DNA of 64,000 nt from an uncultured SAR86 cluster bacterium (GTDB taxonomy: Bacteria > Pseudomonadota > Gammaproteobacteria > Magnimaribacterales > Magnimaribacteraceae): NCBI GenBank assembly GCA_902532015.1, contig CACAGI010000002.1, positions 62,001 to 126,000 of the forward strand, given 5' to 3'. A program made the translations under genes and the position numbers. Shown piece by piece: positions 1-10,602 of the stretch. The number at the start of each line of letters is the position of its first letter. Positions within the stretch are counted from its first letter, which is position 1. The notes beneath the pieces were generated by a model, which saw only the letters and a program-made list of their open reading frames with translations, made no database searches and was not told the DNA's origin.

Positions 1-918
1 TCTATGTTAAATATGGTGAATGAATATTTAAGCTCTGTGATTGAAATAGGTACTAGTCAAGTTGGAGAAATCAAGAGCCTTACCAGCCTCGTTAGGCCTA
101 ATATAGCAGCTATAACGAATGTTTCTGCTGGACATCTAGAAGGTCTAAGAGATACAGATTCAATTGCAAAAGAAAAAGGAGATATTCTTCAATTTTCTGA
201 TTCTGAAGGAGTGGCAGTTTTACCTCGAGATTCTAGTTTTTTTAATTCTTGGATTAATAGTACTAATGCAAAGAAGATAGTTAGTTTTGGTTTCCATAAG
301 GATTCTGATTTTAGGGTTATGAGCCCTACAATTGATGTAGTAAATAATTTAACAAGTTTTCAGTTGATACATAGCGGTTATAGAGAAGAATGTTCAATAA
401 ACGGCATTGGTATTCATAATTCTTTAAATGCAGCTATGGGGTTAGCAATTTGTTCTGTTCTAGGTTTAAATATTACAGAAGTTAAAGGTGCACTTCGCTA
501 TGTAGATTTTCCAGAAAGAAGACTTTCTATTCATAAATCCATAGCCAATTCTATTCTCATAGATGATTCTTATAACTCCAATCCAGCCTCAATGAAAACT
601 TCTATTGATGTTATAGATTCAATGAAGAACTATACAAAGATCTGCATATTTGGAGAAATGAAGGAGCTTGCAAAGGATTCACGATCTTTGCATTTAGATG
701 CTTATCAATATGCAAAGGATAAGGTAGATTATTTTTACTGCTTAGGCGAAGACTGGAAGGATATTAGAGGTTTTGAAAATAAGAATTTCAAGATGTTCTC
801 TAGTCACGAGGAATTATACGAGAGTGTTAAAGAATTAATAAATCAAAACACTGTAACACTTGTAAAAGGTTCAAGATCAACGAGAATGGATATTGTTGCT
901 GATAAATTAAAAAATTAG
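1..918 (+). CDS. murF: UDP-N-acetylmuramoyl-tripeptide--D-alanyl-D-alanine ligase, 5'-truncated by window edge
   Basis: Mur ligase motifs (ITNVSAGHLEG, DDSYNSNPASM, VKGSRSTRMD), directly upstream of mraY; frame open to base 1. Confidence 0.9.
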   Translation, partial: SMLNMVNEYLSSVIEIGTSQVGEIKSLTSLVRPNIAAITNVSAGHLEGLRDTDSIAKEKGDILQFSDSEGVAVLPRDSSFFNSWINSTNAKKIVSFGFHKDSDFRVMSPTIDVVNNLTSFQLIHSGYREECSINGIGIHNSLNAAMGLAICSVLGLNITEVKGALRYVDFPERRLSIHKSIANSILIDDSYNSNPASMKTSIDVIDSMKNYTKICIFGEMKELAKDSRSLHLDAYQYAKDKVDYFYCLGEDWKDIRGFENKNFKMFSSHEELYESVKELINQNTVTLVKGSRSTRMDIVADKLKN

Positions 919-921
919 AAT

Positions 922-2004
922 ATGCTATTACCTGTATTTGAATACCTAAGTGAATTTTTTGGACCGTTTAGAGTAGTAGAGTTTCTATCTACAAGAGCAA
1001 TATTAGCGACTTTAACTTCATTGCTTTTTGCCTTAATTCTAGGACCAAAATTCATTAATAAAATGAAAGATATTCAAGTAGGTCAGGTTATAAGAAAGGA
1101 AGGCCCAGAAACCCACCTTTCTAAGCAAGGAACTCCTACTATGGGAGGAACATTAATATTAAGCTCTATATTCCTAAGTGTTTTGTTATGGGGAGACTTA
1201 GAAAATCGATATTTGTGGGTAGCTTTTTTAACAACTATTTCTTTTGGAGTATTAGGATGGATCGACGATAGATTAAAGATCAAACACAAGTCTAGCGATG
1301 GACTTTCAGCTTCTAGTAAGATCTTTTGGCAATCTGTGATAGCTATAGCAGCTTGCTCTTTTTTATTTTATAGTCATGAGAATATAAAAGAAGTTAGCTT
1401 AATAGTCCCTTTCTTTAAAGATATATCAATACCCTTGGGCATAGGCTTTATTTTTCTTTCTTACTTTGTTGTTTTAGGAACCAGTAATGCAGTTAATTTA
1501 ACTGATGGTTTGGATGGCTTAGCCATCTTACCTTGCGTGATGGTAGCTGCTGGATTAGGAATCATCGGGTATCTTGCTGGAAATATTATTTACGCTGACT
1601 TTCTAAATATCCCTTATTTGCCTGGAACCGGTGAGATGATTGTATTTTGTGGTGCTTTAGTTGGATCTGGAATAGGCTTCTTATGGTTTAATACTTATCC
1701 CGCCCAGGTTTTTATGGGCGATGTTGGATCTCTTTCTTTAGGTGCTGCTTTAGGCATAGTTACAGTTATCATCAGGCACGAGTATGTTTTATTAGTAATG
1801 GGAGGTCTTTTTGTTGTTGAAGCCCTGTCAGTTATTGTTCAGGTAACTTCTTATAAACTTACAGGTAAACGTATTTTTCAAATGGCTCCTTTACATCATC
1901 ATTACGAACTTAAAGGTTGGCCTGAGCCGAGGGTGATTGTCAGATTTTGGATAATTACTTTCATGTTAGTTTTACTTGGTCTTGCTTTATTGAGATTAAG
2001 GTAG
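922..2004 (+). CDS. mraY: Phospho-N-acetylmuramoyl-pentapeptide transferase
   Basis: MraY motifs ([51 protein letters not shown]). Confidence 0.97.
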   Translation: MLLPVFEYLSEFFGPFRVVEFLSTRAILATLTSLLFALILGPKFINKMKDIQVGQVIRKEGPETHLSKQGTPTMGGTLILSSIFLSVLLWGDLENRYLWVAFLTTISFGVLGWIDDRLKIKHKSSDGLSASSKIFWQSVIAIAACSFLFYSHENIKEVSLIVPFFKDISIPLGIGFIFLSYFVVLGTSNAVNLTDGLDGLAILPCVMVAAGLGIIGYLAGNIIYADFLNIPYLPGTGEMIVFCGALVGSGIGFLWFNTYPAQVFMGDVGSLSLGAALGIVTVIIRHEYVLLVMGGLFVVEALSVIVQVTSYKLTGKRIFQMAPLHHHYELKGWPEPRVIVRFWIITFMLVLLGLALLRLR

Positions 2005-2014
2005 ATTCTCAAAG

Positions 2015-3310
2015 TTGAATAAGATCCCTCTTATTATAGGTCTTGGCAAGACAGGAGTTTCCTTAGCTAAATATCTATCTAAGTCAGAAGAGAGTATCTA
2101 CATCTTGGATTCATCTCCAAGTGATAAATTTTTACGAGAGCTAAATGATTTAGATGTAGATTGCATTCTTAATCCAGAAGTATCTGCAAGAACTTTCGAT
2201 TCAATTTCTATTATCTATCCAAGTCCCGGAATAAGCATGGAGCATGATGCATTCATGCTCGCAAAGAGCCTTAATATACCTATTCAAACTGATATTGATA
2301 TATTCTTAAAAAATAGTCGGAGTTACAACATTTTAGTTACGGGAACCAATGGTAAGACGACGACAGCATCTATGTTAGAGCATCTTTTAAGAGAATATTT
2401 AAAAAATAATTTTGTATCAGCAATTGGCAACATAGGAAAACCAGTTTTAGATTCTTTAGACCAAAAAATTGATATTGCAATTATAGAGATTTCTAGCTTT
2501 CAGATTGAGGCTAGCTCAGATCTTGATTCAGAAATGGGCATACTTTTAAACATAGAAGAAGATCATATAGATAGGCATAGGTCTTTTGAAATTTATAAGT
2601 CTCTAAAAACACGTGTACTTAAAGAATCTAGTCTCAATATTTCTAAAGTAGATTACGAAATAGAAGGAAAACAATTTCATGATTATGAAAATTATTTTCC
2701 TGAAGATAGTATCTTAAATAATCCAATCATAGAGAGCTGGCCTGTCCACGATGTTTTAAATCTAAAGGCTGCTTTAGTTGCATTAAAATTAATACTTCAG
2801 CATAAAGAAGGAATTAATGTTACTAATATTAATTCCTTCTTAGATAAGGCTATTGGAATTATTGCTTCCTTTAAAAAACAACCGCATAGATTTGAAGTGA
2901 TAGAAAGAATAAATGACATCCTTCATATTAATGATTCAAAAGCTACTAATTTTGATGCTACTCTAAAATGTATTGAATCTTGTAGGAATATGAACGAAGA
3001 AGGTAATATTTTTTTAATATGCGGAGGAGACTTAAAAGGGCAGAAACTAAACAGAAAGAATGCTTCTCATCTGAAAGAAGTAAATAAGTGTTTTATCTAT
3101 GGAAAGGATAAAGAAATATTGAAAGAAGTATTCTCATCTTTCACTAACTGTTTTTGTTGCGACGATCTAGATTCCGCTTATTTACTAGCCAAAGAAGAAT
3201 CAAGAAATGGAGATATTATTGTGCTTTCTCCTGCATGCTCAAGTACCGATATGTTTACAGATTATCGTGAAAGGGGTGATAGATTTAAAGAATTACTGAA
3301 ACAATCTTAA
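2015..3310 (+). CDS. murD: UDP-N-acetylmuramoylalanine--D-glutamate ligase
   Basis: Mur ligase motifs (GTNGKTTT, SSFQIE, NDSKATNFDAT, SPACSSTDMFTDYRERGDRF), dcw position; start is TTG. Confidence 0.95.
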   Translation: MNKIPLIIGLGKTGVSLAKYLSKSEESIYILDSSPSDKFLRELNDLDVDCILNPEVSARTFDSISIIYPSPGISMEHDAFMLAKSLNIPIQTDIDIFLKNSRSYNILVTGTNGKTTTASMLEHLLREYLKNNFVSAIGNIGKPVLDSLDQKIDIAIIEISSFQIEASSDLDSEMGILLNIEEDHIDRHRSFEIYKSLKTRVLKESSLNISKVDYEIEGKQFHDYENYFPEDSILNNPIIESWPVHDVLNLKAALVALKLILQHKEGINVTNINSFLDKAIGIIASFKKQPHRFEVIERINDILHINDSKATNFDATLKCIESCRNMNEEGNIFLICGGDLKGQKLNRKNASHLKEVNKCFIYGKDKEILKEVFSSFTNCFCCDDLDSAYLLAKEESRNGDIIVLSPACSSTDMFTDYRERGDRFKELLKQS

Positions 3311-3314
3311 TTCT

Positions 3315-4481
3315 ATGTTTTATAAACAAATCTTAAATTTTGACTTCAGAAAATTAGATTTTTTCTTAATCTCTTTGTTCTTATTGCTAGGAATTATAGG
3401 ACTTCTTGTTTTAACTACTGCTTCAGTGCACTTCTCAGATTCTTTATACGCAAACCCTACATATATTTTAAATAAACAAATATTACATCTTCTTTTAGGT
3501 CTGATTTTCTTGATAACTATTTTTTTAATGCCTTTAAATTTCTGGAGTCAATTTGATAGATGGCTGTTAGCTCTAGGTATTATTTTACTAATTCTTGTTT
3601 TTATCCCTGGAATAGGATTAGAAGTCAACGGGTCTAATAGATGGATAAGATTATTTGGGTTCAGTCTACAACCATCAGAAATTATGAAGTTTTTAAGTAT
3701 TTTATATATTTCTACATACTGTGTGAGAAGAATTGAACTTGTTCAGAATGATATATTTAGTTTCATCAGACCAGCGGTTCTGCTAGTAGCTATCATCTCA
3801 TTAATCCTCATTCAGCCTGATTTAGGTGCTTCTGCAGTTATTTTTGTTGCTGCTTTGGGAGTGCTATTTGTTGCCGGTGTTCCTATTAGACAATTTATAT
3901 TGGTCTTTTTAATAGGCTTGATAGGGATAGTTCTTTTGATAACTTACGTCCCATGGAGATGGGAGAGGATTATTTCTTTTGTAGATCCTTGGAGTGATCC
4001 TTTTGATAAGGGCTACCAACTTACCTTATCTCTCATGTCAATTGGAAGAGGTGATTGGTTTGGTGTTGGTCTAGGACAGAGTTTAATGAAAATGGGCTAT
4101 TTACCCGACGCTCATACAGATTTCATTTTCTCAATCTTAATTGAAGAATTAGGTCTACTTACCGGAATTCTGATTGTTGGTATGCTGTTTGGTATTTCTT
4201 TCAGGATATTCCTAATAGGTAGACAGTCTCTACAAAGACGATATCATTTTGGTTTTTTCTTCTGCTTTGGAGCAGCAATACTAATTGGTTTGCATGTCTT
4301 TATTAATGTAGGTGTGGCTATAGGCCTTTTACCTACAAAAGGCTTAACACTTCCTCTATTTAGCGCTGGTGGTACAAATATTTTGATAATGTGCTCTATG
4401 ATTGGACTTATACTAAGAATTGATTATGAAAATAAGATTTCAATGCCAATAGCCAGCGCAAAGAGGAGAGTTAATTTTTAA
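3315..4481 (+). CDS. ftsW: SEDS-family peptidoglycan glycosyltransferase / division protein FtsW
   Basis: Multi-TM SEDS protein, dcw position between murD and murG; NGSNRWI and QPSEIMK motifs. Confidence 0.92.
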   Translation: MFYKQILNFDFRKLDFFLISLFLLLGIIGLLVLTTASVHFSDSLYANPTYILNKQILHLLLGLIFLITIFLMPLNFWSQFDRWLLALGIILLILVFIPGIGLEVNGSNRWIRLFGFSLQPSEIMKFLSILYISTYCVRRIELVQNDIFSFIRPAVLLVAIISLILIQPDLGASAVIFVAALGVLFVAGVPIRQFILVFLIGLIGIVLLITYVPWRWERIISFVDPWSDPFDKGYQLTLSLMSIGRGDWFGVGLGQSLMKMGYLPDAHTDFIFSILIEELGLLTGILIVGMLFGISFRIFLIGRQSLQRRYHFGFFFCFGAAILIGLHVFINVGVAIGLLPTKGLTLPLFSAGGTNILIMCSMIGLILRIDYENKISMPIASAKRRVNF

Positions 4482-5539
4482 TGAAAGTTTTAATATTAGC
4501 TGGTGGAACAGGAGGTCATGTTTATCCAGCATTATCTGTTGCCAAAGAATTCAGCAGAAGCAAACATTCTATATTCTGGATAGGCAAAAAGTTATCACTT
4601 GAAAGTGAACTGTCTAAAAAAGAGAGTTTTAACTTTACAAGTCTTGAAACAAAAGGTTTCAAAGGGAAAAATATTATTGGGAAGATCGTTTCTTTGATTT
4701 ACCTTGAGATTAATTTTTTAAAAAGCATTTTTATTATTAAAAAGATAAAGCCTGATATGGTCTTTTCAACTGGCGGGCATGTCACCTTAGCACCAGCCCT
4801 GGCTTCTTATTTATTGTCTATTCCACTTTTCATCCATGAACAAAATAGCGTACCTGGGTTGGTTAATAAGATTCTTAATAGGCTATCTAAATTAACTTTT
4901 GAAGCCTTCCCTGGTTCTTTTAATAAATCTCCAAAGATTCATACGGTCGGTAATCCTGTCAGATTAGAGATTATTAAGAGCCCACCACCTAAATCAACTA
5001 TCAAGGAACATTTCAATATTCTCATCCTGGGTGGTAGTCAAGGTTCTAGACAATTAAACGAAATAGTTTTAAAGGCATTCAAAAATAAGATGATTCCTTC
5101 TCACTGGCATATAGTTCATCAAATTGGTGATTTAGATAGAAGTTCAATAGTTGAGGCATATTCTAAACATGATTGTAGCTATGAAGTCATTCCCTATATC
5201 ACAAATATAGGAGAGGCTTATCATCAATCTGACCTAGTTATTGGAAGGTCTGGAGCAATGACAATTAGTGAAATTTGTTGTTCTTCAAAACCATCAATTT
5301 TATTGCCTTTACCCTGGGCAACAGATAATCATCAATACTTGAATGCAAAGTTTTTGGAAGATAAAAATGCTTCAATTGTTTTGGAATCAACTTTAGATAG
5401 TGCTGATAGTTTATTTACGCTTCTAAATGATTTAGAAAAGGATCATAATGCGAGACATTCGATGAGCGTAAATGCTTTTAATACATTTCCAACTTCTTCT
5501 TGTAATAAAATTATTGAGATAATTAATGAATCCTTCTAA
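4481..5539 (+). CDS. murG: UDP-GlcNAc:lipid I N-acetylglucosaminyltransferase
   Basis: GGTGGHVYPAL N-terminus, LGGSQGSRQLN, HEQNSVPG. Confidence 0.97.
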   Translation: MKVLILAGGTGGHVYPALSVAKEFSRSKHSIFWIGKKLSLESELSKKESFNFTSLETKGFKGKNIIGKIVSLIYLEINFLKSIFIIKKIKPDMVFSTGGHVTLAPALASYLLSIPLFIHEQNSVPGLVNKILNRLSKLTFEAFPGSFNKSPKIHTVGNPVRLEIIKSPPPKSTIKEHFNILILGGSQGSRQLNEIVLKAFKNKMIPSHWHIVHQIGDLDRSSIVEAYSKHDCSYEVIPYITNIGEAYHQSDLVIGRSGAMTISEICCSSKPSILLPLPWATDNHQYLNAKFLEDKNASIVLESTLDSADSLFTLLNDLEKDHNARHSMSVNAFNTFPTSSCNKIIEIINESF

Positions 5540-6920
5540 GTTCTCTTTAAATAATATCCATTTTATTGGAATAGGTGGGAGCGGTATGAGCGGAATCGCT
5601 GAAGTCTTATTTAATTTGGGTTACAAAGTTACTGGCTCTGATCAAACAGAATCTGAAATCACAGAACGTCTGATCAATATGGGTATAGAGATTAATTATG
5701 AGCATTCAATAGCTAACTTAAAAGCAGCTGAAATGGTTGTTGTTTCAAGTGCGATTTCTAAAACCAATCCAGAAATTAAAGAAGCTAAGCGGAGATTTAT
5801 TCCAATACTTGCTAGAGCTGAAATGCTCTCCAGTCTAATGAATACAAAGAGAGGAATAGCTATAGCAGGGACACATGGGAAGACATCAACGACAAGTATT
5901 ATTGCCTCAATAATGGCAGAAGCTGGCCTAGATCCAACTTTCATCAACGGAGGAATTATTAATAGTTTTAATTCCAATGCCCAGTTAGGCAAAGGCAAAT
6001 ATTTAATTGCTGAGGCAGATGAGAGCGACCAATCATTCCTTCTTTTGCAACCTAGTATGTCGATTATTACAAATATTGAAGCAGACCATTTAGTAAATTA
6101 TAAAAATAATTTTGAGAATCTTAAGAAGGCTTTTTTAGACTTCGTTAAAAAACTTCCCTTTAATGGCATGGCAATAGTTTGTGGAGATGATCCAGTAATT
6201 AGAAAATTAATACCAAAATTTTCTCGGCCATATATAACTTACGGGTTTAACAAAAAAAATGATTATGTCATTTCTAATTATTCCTCAAAAGATTTTAAAT
6301 CATCATTTAACTTAAAATCTGAAACAGAGAATTTGAAACTAAATTTTAATATGCTTGGAAGGCATAATGTTTTAAATGCAGCAGCAGCAGTTGTTCTTTG
6401 TATCCAAGAAGGAATCTCTGCTGAAGTAATTAATCATTCTCTCAAAAACTTTATGGGTATAAATAGAAGGATGCAAGTTCTTGGCAAGATTGCTATCAAT
6501 GGATCTAGTTGTATTTTACTTGACGACTATGGTCATCACCCTAGTGAAATTAAATCTACAATCGAATCTATTAGAGAATCCTATCCCAATAAAGAACTAA
6601 ATATGGTTTTTCAACCCCATAGATTCACCAGAACTAAAGATTTATTTTTAGAATTCGTAAACGTTTTAATGCAAGTGGATAACCTTACCTTATTAGATAT
6701 CTATTCCGCTGGAGAACCTTCAATAAAAGGCATAAGTAGTAAAGCATTAATGAAAAAACTTATAGACAGCGGGTTTAAAAAAGTCAGGATTCTTAATACA
6801 GGAAAAGAAATTATGGATTTTCATAAAGATCAAATGAGTAAGGATTCAGTTTTGATTATGCAGGGAGCAGGAGACATATCTAAGATAAGCTCAGAAATAA
6901 AGAGGACATATATAAATTGA
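5526..6920 (+). CDS. murC: UDP-N-acetylmuramate--L-alanine ligase
   Basis: HFIGIGGSGMSGIAEVL, GTHGKTSTTS, DDYGHHPSEI, FQPHRFTRT. Confidence 0.97.
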   Translation: MNPSKFSLNNIHFIGIGGSGMSGIAEVLFNLGYKVTGSDQTESEITERLINMGIEINYEHSIANLKAAEMVVVSSAISKTNPEIKEAKRRFIPILARAEMLSSLMNTKRGIAIAGTHGKTSTTSIIASIMAEAGLDPTFINGGIINSFNSNAQLGKGKYLIAEADESDQSFLLLQPSMSIITNIEADHLVNYKNNFENLKKAFLDFVKKLPFNGMAIVCGDDPVIRKLIPKFSRPYITYGFNKKNDYVISNYSSKDFKSSFNLKSETENLKLNFNMLGRHNVLNAAAAVVLCIQEGISAEVINHSLKNFMGINRRMQVLGKIAINGSSCILLDDYGHHPSEIKSTIESIRESYPNKELNMVFQPHRFTRTKDLFLEFVNVLMQVDNLTLLDIYSAGEPSIKGISSKALMKKLIDSGFKKVRILNTGKEIMDFHKDQMSKDSVLIMQGAGDISKISSEIKRTYIN

Positions 6921-7879
6921 TGGAAGATTATTCTTTACTAAAAGAAAAGAAAATTGCTATTTTGGCTGGCGGTTGGTCTGCTGAAAGAGATATCTCTCTC
7001 AAATCTGGTGCAGCTGTTTCCATGGCATTAGAAGAGTTAAGTATCGATTTTAATTTCATTGATCTTAAATCAAAAGAAGACATAAAAAAAATATCTCCTG
7101 ATATTGAATTGGTATTTATAGCTTTACACGGTAGGGGTGGCGAAGACGGTTATATACAAAAGGTGCTTGAAGAAAAAGGCATTCTCTACACCGGTAGTGA
7201 TCCTCAGTCATGCGAAATTGCCATGAACAAATCTGAATCTAAAAAGATTTGGAGAGATTTAACATTACCTACCCCTGATTTTGTTGAGATCAAAAAAGCA
7301 GGTACTGCAGAAATGAAGCTAACCCCATATTTATCTCAAGAAAAGGACATAACTGCATTAGATAAGAGTTTTGTAGTTAAACCTTCAAGAGAGGGCTCAA
7401 GTTTTGGGATTTCTATAGTAAAGCCAGGAGAAGGAAGTTTAGAAGAATCAATGAATCATGCTTTAAAATTTGATGATAATATTTTGGTTGAAGCTTTTGT
7501 ACCAGGAAGAGAACTAACAGTTTCTATTCTAGGTGATAAAGTTTTACATCCTATTCATATTAAACCTAGTGGATCTTTCTATGATTTCAAATCTAAATAT
7601 GAAAGTAACAAAACAGAGTACCTCAGATTAGATCTTGAAGAGCATGATCTTAAAGAGTTAAAGGACATAGCATGGCATGCTTTCTCTTCTCTTGGTTGTC
7701 AGCATTGGGGTAGAGTTGATTTTATGCAGGATGAGAATGATAATTTCCAGATTATAGAAGTAAATACAGTGCCAGGACTAACACCAAATAGCCTCTTCCC
7801 AAAAGCAGCCTTTTTTGAAGGTATTACTTTCGAAGATTTAATAGCTAAAATATTGCTTTTAGCTTGCAAAGGCACTTAG
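6917..7879 (+). CDS. ddl: D-alanine--D-alanine ligase
   Basis: GGWSAERDISLKSG, ALHGRGGEDGYIQ, VKPSREGSSFGI, EVNTVPGLT. Confidence 0.95.
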   Translation: MMEDYSLLKEKKIAILAGGWSAERDISLKSGAAVSMALEELSIDFNFIDLKSKEDIKKISPDIELVFIALHGRGGEDGYIQKVLEEKGILYTGSDPQSCEIAMNKSESKKIWRDLTLPTPDFVEIKKAGTAEMKLTPYLSQEKDITALDKSFVVKPSREGSSFGISIVKPGEGSLEESMNHALKFDDNILVEAFVPGRELTVSILGDKVLHPIHIKPSGSFYDFKSKYESNKTEYLRLDLEEHDLKELKDIAWHAFSSLGCQHWGRVDFMQDENDNFQIIEVNTVPGLTPNSLFPKAAFFEGITFEDLIAKILLLACKGT

Positions 7880-7949
7880 TTGGCCATAAAATGCTGCCCC
7901 TACCTCATTCCACATTACTTATGATGGGAATTAATACCAAGAGGATCTT

Positions 7950-8408
7950 ATGAGACATTACGAAATAGTTTTTTTAGTCCACCCTGATCAATCTGATCAA
8001 ACTTCTTCTATTCTTTCTAAATTAGACAAAGTAGTTAAGGATTCAGGTGGTGAGGTTCATAGATCAGAGAATATAGGTAATAGAAAATTAGCCTATCCAA
8101 TACAAGATCAATTCAAGGCTAGTTATGGCTTAATCAATGTAGAGTGTAATCAGGAAGCAATTGAAGAAATCAAAAATTCATTTAAGTTTAATGATTCCAT
8201 CATCAGAAACTTGGTTATAGTTACCAAGAAGGCGCATACTGAGGATTCTGCTCTTTTAATTCAAACTAAGGAAGATAATGAAAAAGATTCTTATCAAGAA
8301 GCTAGAAAAGAGGTTGAAAAATCGGAGAATGATGACTTGCAAAAAGCTAAAAAAATAGAAACACCAAAGCAATCTGAAGAAGTTAATGAAAAGCCCAAAG
8401 AGGATTAA
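7950..8408 (+). CDS. rpsF: 30S ribosomal protein S6 with a long charged C-terminal tail
   Basis: [17 protein letters not shown] start; followed by rpsR-rplI-dnaB. Confidence 0.95.
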   Translation: MRHYEIVFLVHPDQSDQTSSILSKLDKVVKDSGGEVHRSENIGNRKLAYPIQDQFKASYGLINVECNQEAIEEIKNSFKFNDSIIRNLVIVTKKAHTEDSALLIQTKEDNEKDSYQEARKEVEKSENDDLQKAKKIETPKQSEEVNEKPKED

Positions 8409-8410
8409 TT

Positions 8411-8677
8411 ATGGCTAAAAAACAAAAAAAGAATTTCAAAAAAAGAAAGAGTGATTTTGACAATAGACCCAAGTTTTGTAAATTTACTTCTTTAGGTATT
8501 GAAGAGGTAGACTTTAAAGATCTAAAATTAATAAAAGAATATATCACTGAGACTGGTAAGATTATCCCAGCAAGAATGACTGGAACTTCTGCAAAATATC
8601 AAAGACAACTAAATAAAGCAGTAAAGAGAGCGAGACATTTATCTCTTATTCCTTATACTGATTCACATTACAATTAA
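8411..8677 (+). CDS. rpsR: 30S ribosomal protein S18
   Basis: [39 protein letters not shown]. Confidence 0.96.
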   Translation: MAKKQKKNFKKRKSDFDNRPKFCKFTSLGIEEVDFKDLKLIKEYITETGKIIPARMTGTSAKYQRQLNKAVKRARHLSLIPYTDSHYN

Positions 8678-8680
8678 GAC

Positions 8681-9136
8681 ATGGAATTAATCCTTTTAGA
8701 GAAAGTAGCACAACTAGGTGATCCAGGTGATTTAGTAAAAGTAAAGTCTGGATATGGAAGAAATTTCTTAATTCCTTCAGGTAAAGCTATAAGAGCAGAC
8801 AAAGAGAATAAGGCTGAATACGAGAAGAGGAAAGAAGAGCTCCTGAAAGCTGAAACTAAGAGAAAAGAGATGGCCATAGAAGAAGCTAAGAAACTTGAGT
8901 CTATAATTGTAAATATAGAGGCTCCAGTATCGGAAGAGGGTACTTTGTATGGATCTATTGGAACCAGAGAAATAAGTGATTTCATAATAGAAAAAGGAAT
9001 AGATATAGAGAAAAGTTCCATTAGACTACCGGACGGAACTTTAAAGGAGATTGGAGAATACTCCATAGATATAGAACTTCATCCAGAAGTCGTTCAAGAC
9101 ATAAAGGTAGTAATCACCGCTAAAGAAGAAATTTAA
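8681..9136 (+). CDS. rplI: 50S ribosomal protein L9
   Basis: MELILLEKVAQLGDPGDLVKVKSGYGRNFLIPSGKA. Confidence 0.97.
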   Translation: MELILLEKVAQLGDPGDLVKVKSGYGRNFLIPSGKAIRADKENKAEYEKRKEELLKAETKRKEMAIEEAKKLESIIVNIEAPVSEEGTLYGSIGTREISDFIIEKGIDIEKSSIRLPDGTLKEIGEYSIDIELHPEVVQDIKVVITAKEEI

Positions 9137-9199
9137 TTTAAAACACCTTGTTTTAATCCCTCTTGAATGGGAGAATTAATCTCTTTCCTATAAATTAGT

Positions 9200-10597
9200 A
9201 TGGCATCTGAAACTAGTATAAATAAAGAATTACCTTTTTCTACAGAAGCTGAAAAAGCTGTTCTAGGCGGTATCATGTTAAGAAATGAAACCTGGGATCT
9301 AGTTTCTGACCTAGTAAAAGAAGATGATTTCCATAAAGAAGAACATAGATTAATCTACAGAACTATAAATCTTTTGCAAGATGCTGGAAAACCTGCAGAT
9401 GTGATTACCGTCCAAGAAGCAATTGAAGGTAATGGAGACCTTCCAAAGCTTATTAACTCAGGGGGAAAAGATTATTTAACTCTTTTGGCAAAAGAAACTC
9501 CTAGTGTAGCTAACATCCAGAGTTATGCAGATATAATTAAACAAAGATCTAATCTAAGAAGATTAATCATAGCCGCTGATAATATATCTAAAGTTGCAAA
9601 AGAATCTGATGCATCTGGCAGCGATAGGATTATTGATGAAGCTGAAGAAAGAATATTAAGTTTAAGGGATGACTTAAATAGATCAGTTGGTCCAAGAATA
9701 GTAAAAGAGTTATTAGGGCCTGTTTACGCAGATATACAAGAATCTGCAGAAAGTGGAAGTTCACTTGTAGGAGTTAGTACAGGATTCTCTGGGCTAGACG
9801 ATTTAACTCTAGGATTTCAGAAATCAGATTTAATTGTTATAGCCGGAAGACCTTCTATGGGGAAAACAGCTTTTTCATTTAATATTGCTGAGAATGTTGC
9901 TAGACAAACAGACCAGAGCGTATTGCTTTTTAGTATGGAAATGTCTTCTGAGCAAGTGGTTAGAAGATTTATATCAAGTATTTCTAACATTGACCTACAG
10001 AGATTAATGAGAGGAGAATTAGAAGATGATGATTGGGAAGGTATTGATAAAGCTTTATCTGTATTAAGCTCAAAACGCATATTGCTAGATGATACACCTG
10101 CTTTAACACCTTCTGAAATCAAAGCCAGAGCAAGAAGAATTAAACGTGAGAATGAAGATTTAGCATTAATTGTTATTGATTACCTGCAGTTAATGCAAGT
10201 TCCTGGAAAAGGTGAAAACAGAGTTGCAGAGATAAGTGAAATAAGCAGATCTTTAAAAGCATTAGCTAAGGAACTAAATGTCCCTGTAGTGGCTCTATCT
10301 CAATTAAGTAGAGCAGTTGATTCTAGGCCAAATAAAAGACCTATATTGTCAGATCTAAGAGATTCAGGAGCTATAGAACAAGACGCTGATGTTGTTGCCT
10401 TTTTATACCGACATAGTGTTTATGATAAATATGATCTAGAAAGTAAAGGAAAAGCTGAAGTGAATATAGCTAAGCAAAGAAACGGACCTACCGGTGCTAT
10501 AGAGGTAGCATTTATTGAGCATATTGCGACATTTCAGAATCTTTCTAAGGCTGATACTTTTCAGCCTCCAAATTTTTATGACGAAGAAGAGGATTAA
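9200..10597 (+). CDS. dnaB: Replicative DNA helicase DnaB
   Basis: GRPSMGKTAFSFNIA Walker A, VIDYLQLM Walker B, DLRDSGAIEQDADVV; after rplI. Confidence 0.97.
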   Translation: MASETSINKELPFSTEAEKAVLGGIMLRNETWDLVSDLVKEDDFHKEEHRLIYRTINLLQDAGKPADVITVQEAIEGNGDLPKLINSGGKDYLTLLAKETPSVANIQSYADIIKQRSNLRRLIIAADNISKVAKESDASGSDRIIDEAEERILSLRDDLNRSVGPRIVKELLGPVYADIQESAESGSSLVGVSTGFSGLDDLTLGFQKSDLIVIAGRPSMGKTAFSFNIAENVARQTDQSVLLFSMEMSSEQVVRRFISSISNIDLQRLMRGELEDDDWEGIDKALSVLSSKRILLDDTPALTPSEIKARARRIKRENEDLALIVIDYLQLMQVPGKGENRVAEISEISRSLKALAKELNVPVVALSQLSRAVDSRPNKRPILSDLRDSGAIEQDADVVAFLYRHSVYDKYDLESKGKAEVNIAKQRNGPTGAIEVAFIEHIATFQNLSKADTFQPPNFYDEEED

Positions 10598-10602
10598 TAA
10601 TT

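Noticed and set aside
1083-1289. Minus-strand ORF inside mraY, and similar antisense ORFs throughout (e.g. 5696-5998, 8674-9066, 9817-10122, 18148-18456, 21921-22373, 26122-26493, 61531-61881)
   Set aside because: Each lies fully opposite a well-supported conserved gene and its protein looks like a reverse-frame by-product (Ser/Leu/Ile-rich, no recognisable motifs).
9137-9199. Imperfect dyad (TAATCCCTC...GGGAGAATTAAT) between rplI and dnaB as a terminator
   Set aside because: Stem pairing is interrupted and no T-run follows; not strong enough to report.
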